Assembly (NCBI RefSeq): GCF_028453695.1
Contig: NC_135773.1
Span: forward strand, 11,222,001-11,286,000
DNA length: 64,000 bases
Source: Augochlora pura
Taxonomy: Eukaryota > Arthropoda > Insecta > Hymenoptera > Halictidae
Direction: 5' to 3'
Under the pieces are notes generated by a model that was given only the letters and a program-made list of their open reading frames with translations, had not been told where the DNA came from and made no database searches. Each line of letters starts with the position of its first letter. Position 1 is the stretch's first letter. The position numbers and the translations under genes were made by a program. Of this stretch, positions 1 through 11,525 are shown one piece after another.

Positions 1-2757
1 AGTATTCGAACAACTTTTAAAAACGATAACTTTTTTTAAAATTGGACTAAATTACTCGAATAACTGAAATACCTTTTCTTTTAATTTTGCTATTCCTTGA
101 AAAGAGAGCAATGATTAAAAACCTACGTATTCTCAATTGTTTTGTCCGAGCCTATGATAAAAATTTCAAACAGCCGTTTTGCAAATCTCAGTAACTTAGA
201 CTCGTAGCTTTATTACTAATTCGGATCACTTAAATGATTCATAGCATTATTATGATAAAGTTCTACAGTTACAGACATTTCTAATGATCGGAGCAGGGTT
301 TAGGTGAATTTAATGCCTTCGTTATCGACGTATCGTTATGAAACGGTATCTCGTAGAATGTATCCATTGTTCTCATTACTATTAATCGTTGCATTCGATA
401 ATATTAATACGTAAACGGTAGGTAGTAGAATTTCGTGATTTAACATGAATGTAATGCATGCAATGTATTTTATGAGATATTTACTTCAACGAATGACTAT
501 GTTCGCAGATGGTAGCGTATACCTTTGTACGCTGCAGATATTCGAGCAACCAGAATAATCTTTTATTATCAAGCGGAATAAATTTCGATAAATTTCATTT
601 GTAGAACATTTTAATCAATTCTGAAGTAGAATTTTTAGTAATTATGGTGACACAAAACTTTGACATGAAGTGTATTTTATGGTTGGAAATACGCTCAAAT
701 CAAAATATCAGATAATTCTGTTGTTTCAAACTATCGTATAGTTTTTTAACATTTGAACAATGAAGATCGGATCTAATTCAACCCAGAGTATTAATATTAT
801 TCTTTCTACCCCAAAACTGTAATTTCACTTATAATGATTAATGCCACATGATCGTATACAGTCATAGCAAAATTGACAAATGAATCGCGTCCTATTTTTT
901 CAAACGCAAACACATTTTATTTCCAAACAGCTGTTGTTGAAGGACTCTCGCAATGAAATTTCAGAACGAAGAATTTAATATTTCCTCGCCACCGAGTTAC
1001 TCATCGTTCCTGTTTCATTACATTCGTCGCCCGTCAACAATGAATTCTCGAAATATCAAAACTCGCGGCATGAAACTTACAAAGTTTATTCGAGTGTATA
1101 GGTGTCGCGCGATAAACCACAGGGGCCGGTCGTTCGTGTAAAAGAACATCCGCGTTTCCTTGGATGTCCGTGCAATCAGCGGCCCACCGGTGCCCTGCGC
1201 CTCGGTGGGATATATTCAATTAAGGTTTACGGTCGAGGATCAAGAAGCGAAAGTTTAATCCTTCTTGCTGGATGCCCGATGGATTCGACGGATCGCATCC
1301 CGCTGTTTATACGAGGCTCGAATTACAGGGGAACGAGACACTTTGTCGTAATTGCGCAGTATACCTCTTTTTATTCAGCCCCGCGGAGGGAAGCGTTCGC
1401 CCTGCAGACGCAGGTCGTTAAATCCGGGTATAATAAACTTTATTATCTCCGCCACCGGCATCCGCGTTATCGGCGCACCGAAAGACACCGGTAGCCGGCG
1501 CGCGGCTCAAATTTCGAAAGAATTGCTCCATGAAAATCCTTATCGATTCCCGCACGCCGGGTGCTTCATCTTCGTTCTGGCAAGAGACCGCCGCGTGCTT
1601 CGCGCACTTCCGTTTACTTCCGCGCGAATCCGAAGTACAAGATCATCGATCACTTCTTCGCGAGAACTCGGCTGGAAGTTTTTGAGGATGCAACCACGCC
1701 ATTGATTTGCTTTCTGCTCATTCGGATGTTCTTTTTCCGTTGTCTGAGCGGTCCGGAGTTGTAGCTTCGTTGCTTCGGCTCCGCGCGAGTACCGTTAATT
1801 AATTCGGAGACTCCGTTCATGATAATTCGGGCAATCGAGTCGGTTGAGACCGAGCGAGCCAGACAATGCTGATTACGGAAATCGATAACTCCTGACAACG
1901 TTACGCGACGGATCGCGTTGCATTCTGCGAACTATGCGGCTTCGAACGTTTGCTTTCTTGGCGAAGTCAGATTGGTAATCAATCTTAGTTTCGCAAACAT
2001 TCGCGAATTTCCTTGTAGGGCTGCGGTGCTCAATTAACGGCGCGCGAACTACGAAAACTGGAATTTCGACCGAAATTCCGAAAATCGAATATCTAAGATG
2101 AAATCGAATTACGCTGTGTAACAGAGAGAACTTTCTAGTTATGAACAATGTTTGCAGGAGCTGCGTATCACGATCCGATACCAGTCTATTCTGAAAATAG
2201 AAACGAGGCGATGACGCCTGTAGCGATATGCCGTATGGTGTCGGTGGAATTGGTTATTCGACAAGACAAATTCTAAAATGATAATATTAAATTGATAATA
2301 TTAAATTCTTTGAATTCCTTTTATTAGAAAAAAGACATTTGACGCAGAGTAATTTTTTACCGACGTATTCAAAATTGATCTATCTTGAACTCCATGTTAC
2401 ACCTTAAACTTTAAGCAATCGTGTGACCGATTTTGAGTGTGAGTTACTGTAGTTCAGCGATTCGATTGCTTTAGCTTATTATTCTCATGGATTATTGAAG
2501 TAGAATGAGAAAGCAGATAGAAAGTTATGTGTCACGTTCAAATTCCTGCGGATTTCTGCTCAACGACTCTTCCAGAGGTACATTCAAGTGTAAAGACTAT
2601 TGTTATTCTGTCCACTGCCTGTTACAGCTACACCAGTCGAGTATTATTGCACAATCGGCTTACGTTTCCTAAAAAAAAACTTGGCCGTCAGTGAAAAGTT
2701 TTTCGTTTTACGGCTACAAATCTGCTCCCCTGTTCATACTTCTCGGTGCAAATTGCT
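1..2757. other. Non-coding block, no gene seen
   Basis: AT-rich up to about 1080, then a CpG-rich patch (about 1080-2070), then AT-rich again. The open frames in the CpG-rich patch overlap on both strands, start mostly at non-ATG codons and show no recognisable domain or splice-site structure. The first 60 bases contain motifs such as ATTCGAAC and CTCGAATAA, resembling the AT-rich repeats near 29300 and 42200. Confidence 0.6.
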
Positions 2758-2761
2758 TTAA

Positions 2762-3001
2762 CCTTTTAGATACGGCAGGATTTTGCGCAAATAAAGTTTT
2801 TCGTAACTAAATTACGATTTTCTCTTAATATATATTTTTTCCGGGTATCTATATATAGTACTAATAACATATATTCTTTTCTTAATATATTGTATATACA
2901 CATTTTCACTTTAATTGTTTGCTTCAATAAATAATAAAACAATTGAGTAAAGCACGAGCCATTCGCGAAAGCCACTATAGTGGCGCGTAGTATCTAAAAG
3001 G
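2762..3001. mobile_element. TTAA-flanked MITE (piggyBac-like), family A
   Basis: A 240-bp segment bounded by TTAA on both sides (2758-2761 and 3002-3005), with a 12-bp perfect terminal inverted repeat CCTTTTAGATAC / GTATCTAAAAGG. A perfect 14-bp palindrome, GCCACTATAGTGGC, sits just inside the right end. TTAA target duplication and CC-starting termini are piggyBac hallmarks. It has no coding capacity, so it would be moved in trans. Membership of the superfamily is inferred from the ends only. Confidence 0.75.
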
Positions 3002-3005
3002 TTAA

Positions 3006-5722
3006 AGAGAAAAGTAATACGTACTCACGGAAATACAAAATACTTTCGAACAGTTACTTTATAAAACGAAACTATGAATACAACGATGAGACATTGATGT
3101 GATGTGATCGATAGAATCTGCTTGAATATTTTACCGAGTCTACGAAAACATGGCCCGCCATACAAAGCTGTAATATTTGCTGTAGTCATGATTTTCGTGT
3201 TTGTTTATTCAGTAACTGAAACGTTGCAGACAAATTGGTATATCGATCACTATCGTGAGATGCCACGTAGTTTTCAAACTCTTGTTTGTGCGTAGAAAAC
3301 AGGAACGGTCGAAAAAGTTTTGAAATATACAGATCGTTAGTTAAAGATTTAGTTGTCGCGTAAATCGGCCGTTGCACCCGCGCTCGGTGTGTATGAGCTG
3401 AAAGTTTGTTGATTCTTTTCCGCCGATGTATTTCGTCGAACCCGGTTTTCGTTTTGAAGCTCGCAGAGCTTAAACAGCAGCCTGGCAAACCCGGATAAAT
3501 GGAAACGATCCCTCTCTTTCAGTCGACAAAATGGAATGAAACGTCCTTTTGCAATGACAGTTTACGCGGAAATCCGTGGAACAAAAATTTCAGATGAAGT
3601 TCTGGTAACGTTGGTGTCACGTGGTCGGAGCTCTGTTTTCAAATTGAATCCAACGGATCTGCTTTCGATCACTATTCGCACACATCATGAATAGTTCTTG
3701 CTAGTTATTCAACAAACACGGTTATTTACATTAGTCAGGTACAAGGTGTATGTCCCAGGGTTTGGGCCATTAACCCAGGCAGGTTTAAGGGAGATTCAAA
3801 ACCTGTGTAAAAAATTTCAAAAATCTATTTTTGTACTAAAAATGTTTTTGTATAGATGTTTTATATTTTGTTTCTGCAGATATCCAAATGTATTATTTAA
3901 CGATATACTATATAAATAAATATACATCGAACAGAGAAAATTTCCATGTATACAAATATTTTTCGTCATCGAAATCTGTGAATGAAAGTAAACGAGGACA
4001 ATCGGGACACTAGAATCATCTCATGGTATCGAGGAAATAATTAAGGACGAAATAGTCGTAATTAACGTAGCTATGAAAGACGTGGTAGTGCAAAGGGTTA
4101 AGGATGATGAAACGGATGCACAAAACTTTGATACACTATTTTTGTATGTGCACTTGCGGATCATTATATTCTTCTCTGCGGTGCTTGCTAGCACCTATTG
4201 TATGGTGCGCTTCGGTTGCATGCATCACTTTCCTCCTACGAATCACAGCTAAAGCCCCCGTCAGGGCTTTCTGTGGAGGTTAGCCGCAAATCGCGCCGCT
4301 CGGCATCCTGCAGAAAATTAAGCTTTATCGTAATTACCAGCTACCGCGGCGATACAACACCCCCTCCTCGTTCCCGTCGCAGAATGGTGCACCGACGCCA
4401 TTAAGGATCTTTACGTCGTGCCATTTTCCACTCGCATTTTCCAGCCCCGTAATTATCGTATGAATTAGGCATCCCCCCCCCCCCGACCTCCCGAGACTCA
4501 GCCGTTCTGTCCCGACCATTTCTTTTCGAGCAAAGATTAATATTTGTTGGAACGTATACCTAGTTAAGCCCGGACTCCGGGATCGTCCGTCACAGTTTCA
4601 TTTGCACGGCAATTAAGGAACTCGGTGAGCAAGCCGAGGACTTCATGGGTACACGAAAAGCGCCCGAACAGCGCGCGGAATTCTTGCCGGTGAAGAGCCA
4701 AACAATTGGAAAGCCTGCAGTCAATTTGTGTCACTGAAATGACAGAAGTTAGTCGATGGCAATGCATATGCATCCTTCCTTCTTGTAAATTTTTCCATAT
4801 TTAAATACTATTTCAATATTTCAAACCTGTTCAACTGCAGAATACATCGTTGGGAAACGTAAAGAGGTCATTGGACATTCGGAAATAGTATGAAACTTTT
4901 GCTATACATTCTTAAATGTATATTTTGAATTGTAACTTACACAAAACGTCACAAATTACCCGAATTTCTCTGATAAAATTTTGAAAAGAGCCCAAACCCT
5001 TATGCCTTCATCTTTCAACTTCTTTCAGATTCTAACATAAAAGTTACGATAAATCTATGTTGCATCTACTCTTCTTCTATCAGCTGTTTAATTTTTCTCT
5101 CAGTGACACGTTTCAACATTTTCCTCCAGTATTAATAACCGAAATAATGATTCTTCCGTGTTTATGTAATATTAGTAGTTCCTTTGATGTTGTCACTGTT
5201 TATTTACCGCTGACGAGCACGAGTGACGTGTGCAACACAAACGTTTAATTAGTCCGGCGAATCTGATAGTCGTCAGTTCGCTGATAACAGCGCGCAAGCA
5301 CGTGAACGCCTTTCATTTAGTCCGCCGGTGAAACGAAATTTAGCGACGTCAAGAATAAATAGATGAAAAATCTTTTCGGAGACGCGTCTAGGATTTCGGT
5401 AGATTGTCGGTTTCCGCGTAATCCGAAGAGTTCCGTTGCGGCGCATCCTCGGAGAGCATGACACGCTGGTTCAGTCGATGCGACATCTCTTTCAACCTCT
5501 GGGGAGCCGACAAGTGCCGGCAATGCGATGTAGTTTGCCGTTGCGCGCCGGAACGCAAACTTTCCTTCTCTTCCCACGCTGTCTACTTATCTGTTCACAG
5601 CCGAGAACGGCCGATACGAGTCTACTCATCTCTAGCGTTCGCCTTTTTTTTATCGGCGGACCGGCCCGTTGCAAAAACAGCTGGAATCCGTACGATCATT
5701 CAAACGAATGCGTCCTTGAATG
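3006..5722. other. Non-coding block, no gene seen
   Basis: Mixed composition, with a 12-base C run at 4473-4484. A lone GCAAAGGGTTAA at about 4087-4099 looks like the right end of another TTAA element, but I could not find its left partner. The open frames around 5270-5720 lie in a CpG-rich patch and overlap on both strands. Confidence 0.55.
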
Positions 5723-5726
5723 CTAG

Positions 5727-6100
5727 TGTGGCGGCGACAAGCCGGCGCCACGTCTCCGCCATGTGTTTAGTTTTAGGACGAAAGAATGTTTGGACGAATG
5801 GACCGGGCTGCGTGCTGTGCGATAGCGTCGAGCGGATGTTTGGACGATTGGTTCGAGTGTCACATAGAGTGAATGCATTTAGTGAGTTTAGAGTGAAAGC
5901 GAAATGTGAGAATGAGAAAGAATGATTTTCGTGGGAATGCATGAGCGAGCGAACGGCTAGTCTGTAAGTTAGTTCAGTAAGAGCTTTCGACGAGTACAGT
6001 ACGCGGGCATCGCGGGTTTGTACCGACCGTCATATTGTAATAAATTGAGTCTAGTCAAACCGAGTTAAACGTTCTTTCCACCGCTGTTCCCACTTCCACA
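5727..6100 (+). mobile_element. Solo LTR of a retrotransposon
   Basis: A 374-bp segment starting TGTGG and ending CCACA, flanked on both sides by the 4-bp direct repeat CTAG (5723-5726 and 6101-6104). TG...CA ends within a short inverted repeat plus a matching target-site duplication are the signature of an LTR left after recombination between two LTRs. An AATAAA signal at 6039-6044 is placed as expected for the R region, giving + orientation. A short motif, ATGTTTGGACGA, occurs twice inside. No internal gag-pol region adjoins it. The 4-bp duplication would suit a Gypsy-type element, but the family is not identified. The open frame at 5458-5925 runs into it and is not a gene. Confidence 0.75.
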
Positions 6101-6673
6101 CTAGCAAGAACATGTTTCGACGACGACGGCAAAAATATTCGATTCTTGATCGTTTATATTTATGGAATCGTAAACATCGGAAAGGTAAAACTAGACCTGG
6201 ATATTTGGAAAATCGTTCATTGCAAAACACAGTTTTACAGGAGAACATTTTAATTTCCAGAAATAATTGCGACGCAGATATTTATTCAGTATTCATTAAT
6301 TTTGTGCCGAACAACGTATTAAAAATATATAAACTTTCGGGGGAAACTGCGGCATGACTGAAAAAGGGACAGATTGACGGAAACTATTATTCAATGGCTT
6401 CAAAAATATTTCATAAAATCCTTTTCTATCCTCATCATCAAAGGCTGTTTTCATCACGTCGAAATGGATGAACGGCATTGAAAAAACACGGAACCAAATA
6501 TTTTTTGGATATTCTGTTACTTTTTCTACGACAGGAGTTCAAAAGTGTAAATGATGGCTGTACTATCAGTCATCTTCCAGTCAAGGAACGTTATTTTTCA
6601 AAACAGTATATCTTGACTTCGTGTTCTAAAAATTGTTATACTATTATTAAAACTATCTTTTACTTAAGAATTA

Positions 6674-6705
6674 TTGGGTCGTTCGGAAAATTTCGTTTTG
6701 TAAAA
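6674..6705. mobile_element. Possible mariner terminus
   Basis: TTGGGTCGTTCGGAAAATTT directly after a TA dinucleotide (6672-6673) matches the general form of mariner terminal inverted repeats. I could not find the opposite terminus or a convincing transposase frame nearby, so this is at best a fragment. Confidence 0.35.
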
Positions 6706-7136
6706 GTATTAAAAAAAATCACTTGATTCGATATATTGCCAATATAAAACGGGACTTCTAAGAACGTAAGATTTCAAAGTCCCCAGAAAAATGTGAAGAA
6801 GTTCTTCCTTACTATCAACTTTAAAAAATCGTCTTTCTTTTGCATTGAGGACAAGTTGATCCGATAGACAGCCGCAACATTGTTTCACTTTTTATATCAA
6901 CCGAGAGACAGTTTTATATCAACAGTGTAGAATTTCAGTAGAATTTCAGTAGAACAGGCGAACTCCGCTGACTGAAAGTGTAGAATCTCGTCGGAATCAG
7001 TGTCTATCACTGGTTCGCTTCCCTTGTAACATTACGCCCCCTCTCCTTTTCTTAGCACTCGACACGTCCTGCCCTTTTCTCGCTCTCGCCGATCAGATTT
7101 CCAGCTGGTTTTTCTCTTGGATTTTCTCTATATCTT

Positions 7137-7346
7137 TCGCAGACCTGACAGGTCACTCGGTTCCGCGAAAAACCGATAAACTCCTGGACTATCGAAAACG
7201 AAGAGGCGACGACAAACTCGAATTGGCTGTTTCGTTCTCGGCTCGGATATTTCCTCGCAGACCTGACAGGTCACTCGGTTCCGCGAAAAACCGATAAACT
7301 CCTGGACTATCGAAAACGAAGAGGCGACGACAAACTCGAATTGGCT
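7137..7346. repeat. 92-bp direct duplication with 26-bp spacer
   Basis: Bases 7137-7228 recur, apparently identically, at 7255-7346 (offset 118). The unit starts TCGCAGACCTGACAGG and ends CGAATTGGCT. The lack of divergence suggests a recent local duplication. No reading frame of the unit looks like a known protein. Confidence 0.9.
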
Positions 7347-7390
7347 TCCTCGAGTTCGCGAGGAAGGAGAGAACGCGCGATTCTTCCGTA

Positions 7391-7409
7391 TCTCTCTCTC
7401 TCTCTCTCT
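7391..7409. repeat. (CT)n microsatellite
   Basis: Uninterrupted CT dinucleotide run. Confidence 0.95.
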
Positions 7410-7940
7410 ATCGCTCTCTTTCTCTGATCGTTATACTCTAGGAAAATGTTAGCGACCCGAAGTCGACTAATTTTGTGCGAGTGCCATCGCATCGGAATTA
7501 AATTAACCGCGAGGGAAGCGAAGGAGGCAATCATGTTTGTAGTAGAAATTCGTATCGACAGTTTTCTTTCGCGACGGGCTACCCTCGCGAGATGGGAAAT
7601 TACTTGAAAACATTACTCTCGCGCCGATTGATCGGCGGCGACGGGATTCCGTCGTGTCGAGACAAAATTTCCGACGCGTAAGCGTCCCGGGCTCTCTCTC
7701 CCGTTATCCCCTTTGGCCGTGGAATCACTTTAAGATTTGTCAGCGAAAAGACACGCGCATAATGGATCTCCCTTCGAGCCGGATACGTCTTCATGAATCT
7801 CAAAAGAATCCGTTGTAAAGGGGGAAGAGCCGATCGAATCGCGAACTCGTAAAAAAGTTCGGCAACGATATTTACGGATACGAGCGGGCTTCCCGAATCA
7901 GCATTAATACTTCGCGTCGGACAAAGTTATCCCGGTTTTC

Positions 7941-7968
7941 GGGGGGTGGGGGGGGGGGGGGGGGGGGG
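7941..7968 (+). repeat. Long G homopolymer
   Basis: Twenty-eight bases of G with a single T at 7947. It could form G-quadruplexes and is prone to length error in sequencing and assembly. Confidence 0.95.
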
Positions 7969-8601
7969 CGTAACCCGAAGCTGACGAGCCAACCAAACTT
8001 TCTCCCACCCTTACTCTATCTCCATCGCTCTCGTTCGCTTTGTCAAATTACCGGGTAATTCGCGCGGATGTATCGATCGAAAAGTGCGGAACTTACCAGA
8101 CTTCGGTTCAACTTTGTTTCGCTCCTGTTCCGTGTAGGAAACCGTGCGTTGTTTATTCTATTACACACCGCATCGATACCCGGTTGATTAAGAAATTATC
8201 AAATTACGAGTTCTCGCGTCTCGATTTATGCATGGCGTGGGGCATAATTTTAGCTTCGCCTAAATCGTGAAATTGATTAAGCTTCCGGCGAGAATGCATA
8301 AATATTGTTTATATTTGAAAGAACCGGAGGAGGGTGGTGAATAATAAATTTTCGCAAAACGGTAACGAAGTTGCTCCCAAATAATGGAGAAGCAATTTTC
8401 GATGTATAACTGGGTTTGCGAGATAATTAATTTGGATTTTGATACATTTTCAACTATTCGAAACATTCGCAGATGTTCCAGTTTCCGTGCCTCCACATTA
8501 AGTAACGTATAAAAAAAAAAGAATTTTTATATATAAATAGACGGTCTATATTTTTTTCACGTACAATTTGATAAATATATTTTATAAAACATTTTATTTA
8601 A

Positions 8602-8786
8602 CCCTTTAGACTCGAATAATATCTCTGATATATAAATCGAAAGTTTTGTCAAAATTGTAATATTGCTATACAAAGTTGAATTGAAATAAAAATCCTTACA
8701 CTGCTGTGAAATTTTATACAGAATAGTAAATAAAAGATTTTGTGATTTTATTCATTGCCACCGTATCGACATCAGAATGCAAAGGG
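8602..8786. mobile_element. Degenerate TTAA MITE (piggyBac-like)
   Basis: TTAA (8598-8601) precedes CCCTTTAGACTCG, and the right end reads GCAAAGGG followed by TTGA (8787-8790), a one-base variant of TTAA. The terminal match CCCTTT is short. The 185-bp size and form fit the other TTAA elements here, but the pairing of ends is less certain. Confidence 0.45.
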
Positions 8787-11425
8787 TTGAAACCTACTAG
8801 AACTATGTTTCTTATAAGATATAAAATTGCTATTTCTTTATAACGAAATACTTAACGTTCACAGCTAAGAGGTTAAACAGTGTGCGCTTTTAATTAGTAG
8901 AACGTAAAGTATGAAGCTTGAAATTTTATTAAATTCTAACAAAGTTACCATTTTATGGCAAGACAACTATTTATAATGTAGTAACAACTTCCACATCATT
9001 TAAAAGTAAACCATCGCCGCCATCTTAATTAAACGTTACCATACTCAAGAAAGGAAATGAGAAACAAGATGTTCACGTTAAAGGGACAGCATAACGAGTT
9101 CACGGGAAACTTTTCTTAATACATAAATGAAGAGACCGCGAGAAAATTAAAATACTGATTACAGTCTAGCGCCGTTAGTCGTCGCAAATAACGGATTGAA
9201 ACGGGAAGGGCACCGTGGAAAGTTAATACCGTTGACGCGAAGGGATATCTGTATCAGGTCATCTCGCTGATGGTGTCAGGCCGTCAGGTCTTGAACATTA
9301 GCCGCGAGGTTAACGACCTTTGTCGACCCAGAAAGTGAAAACACGGTTAGGTGTTGAATTGAACACCGACCTGGAATAAGGGCTATAATTGAATTAACCT
9401 GCATGCAAATAGCATGATGTCTTTATATTTTTCATAAGTAATAGGCCTCCAGGTGGTTGTTCCTTCGGGACGGAACAAGAATAATATTCTGCAAGAAATC
9501 TTCTTTAGCAGAATCAGGATTGGCGAATTCACAATACAAGACTGCGCTTACCCCTCCACAGGTATTACAGTAGTACTCCACTTATCTGAACTCCCATTTA
9601 TTGGAGCTTGATTTCAAGCAATACTCCAAGCAGTGAACTTCTGCCGAACTACCGTCAAGTGTTACTGCAATTACGTGGACATCTAGGATTTAAATATTAT
9701 CGTCTGAGAAATGAATAAAGTTGTTAGGTTAAATCCAAATATGCTGCTGGCACTAATTGGTATTCAATTTCGAGCGATCGTGGCGAAGCACGCAATAGAT
9801 ATCAAGGAAATCCTCGCATCTTTCAAAGTCCGATATAATACAAAGAAATTTCCTGGGCCACAGCCGGTTAATGCGAACATTTTCTCTGCTCGTCGTTTAT
9901 GCAAGTTCACTATAGCAGTTGAGTCTCCCGAAGTTCGACGGACTCGAATTTTCTCGAGATCCGACGATCGTAGATAGCGCGACGGGTTCGGCTAACTATT
10001 GAGAGTCCTAACTTCGTTCGCGGCGAAACTTCTTCAATATTTCGGGCTCGTTAATGAACGAAGAGCACATTAAATGGACTGCGGCGCGACTCGACAGCAG
10101 ATTTATTGCCCTGCGCAGATTAGCTCGGAGAATCGATGAGCATCGTGTTATAGACGGAGAAGAAAAGGTTCTGTTCATTAAATAAGCAGACCGCGGCTTC
10201 CTTCGGAGGCTTGTTCGACGCCGTGTGAACTTCTGGAGCGGATTGCAGGCTTCTCAACTAGTTGCGCCGCCGTTCAATCTTCACGTCAAGCTCGTCTCCC
10301 TGTATCCGTGTCATCCTGAACGTCATTTTCATGAGATCCGGTCGGGGCCCAAGTAAATCAATTTTAGGCAAGCATTTGCTATTATCGTTTGCTTCGATGA
10401 TAACCCTTTCGTCCAGAATTGCTAAATTGTGCGAAGTTTGTGCTAAATTATTACACTCGTGTCGTACAAGAGCCATGTCGTTATGCCATTGTGCATTACA
10501 TTATATTAGTCTGCATCGTTACATATACTTTGTGAACAGCGAAAATGTTAACGTTAGATTTACAGAGCGTGAACAGCAGCTGCTTTGTATCAGTTCATGA
10601 AAGTGACAGTAGGTCGAGCGTTATTGTAATATTTGCAATATTAAATACATAACTCATAAATGTGTCTTCACAATCTGAATAATCGCAAATTGAAGAATTA
10701 GTCATGCGTTAGTCCAGTTAGAAGTGATATTACACATAACACTTTCGATCTTTGCTTACCATAATCTGATCCAAGTGATTTTTGACATCCTCGAATTACG
10801 AATTAATAAAAAGAACTTTCTTTCTGAACAACGTTTAAAGTTACGAGTTTAAAAATTTGCATGACTCTGTACATGAATTTGTTTGGAAACACAGAAAGTA
10901 GCATTTACAAAATATTCATCAAATATCATAGACAAAATATTCATCAAATATATACAAAACATTCCGCAAAGCAAATGTTAAAAAATGGAATTACCGCATG
11001 CATGTTACAATGACTGAGTTATTAAACATCTAAGCGTAGAACAATTTTTATTATAGGAAAATGAAACGTACGGAAAAACATATGTAGAATTTTTCTTTTA
11101 CGTTGCCTTTTAAGATAATTCAGCTTCCAATTTCCACGTTTGATCCATCAACGTTTTATACAGGAATGATCGCAATCTCATAAAGTTTCTCGTTTTGGTC
11201 CATAAAATAGTCGGTTACGGCGCGACGGTTGCAATGCCTTCGATCAATGAAAATCGTTCTCCCAGATGTTCCAGGTGTTTCTAAGGTCTTTTCTTTTACA
11301 GCCCTTTGGTCTTCCTATCAATGTTATGAGACAATTAAGGCCTTAATCCACCTGCGCTCGCCAAACATAGTAGCAGCAAATATTTTTTTATATTCTCAAT
11401 CATTTTCAGTTGAGATAAAATCAAT

Positions 11426-11525
11426 NNNNNNNNNNNNNNNNNNNNNNNNNNNNNNNNNNNNNNNNNNNNNNNNNNNNNNNNNNNNNNNNNNNNNNNNNNN
11501 NNNNNNNNNNNNNNNNNNNNNNNNN
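11426..11525. other. Assembly gap (100 N)
   Basis: Exactly 100 N, the conventional placeholder for a scaffold gap of unknown size. Confidence 0.99.

Larger units (their letters stand above)
6101..8597. other. Non-coding block with repeats, no gene seen
   Basis: Contains the mariner-like terminus at 6674, the direct duplication at 7137-7346, a CT microsatellite (7391-7409) and a G run (7941-7968, one T interruption). The 7.0-8.2 kb part is CpG-rich. No convincing exon. Confidence 0.55.

Noticed and set aside
5458..5925. 155-codon open frame on +
   Set aside because: Extends into the solo LTR at 5727-6100 and shows no domain.
10258..10476. 72-codon ATG-started frame on - with protein-like composition
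   Set aside because: An equally long frame lies opposite it on +, an in-frame stop lies shortly upstream, and no domain or good splice sites were seen.
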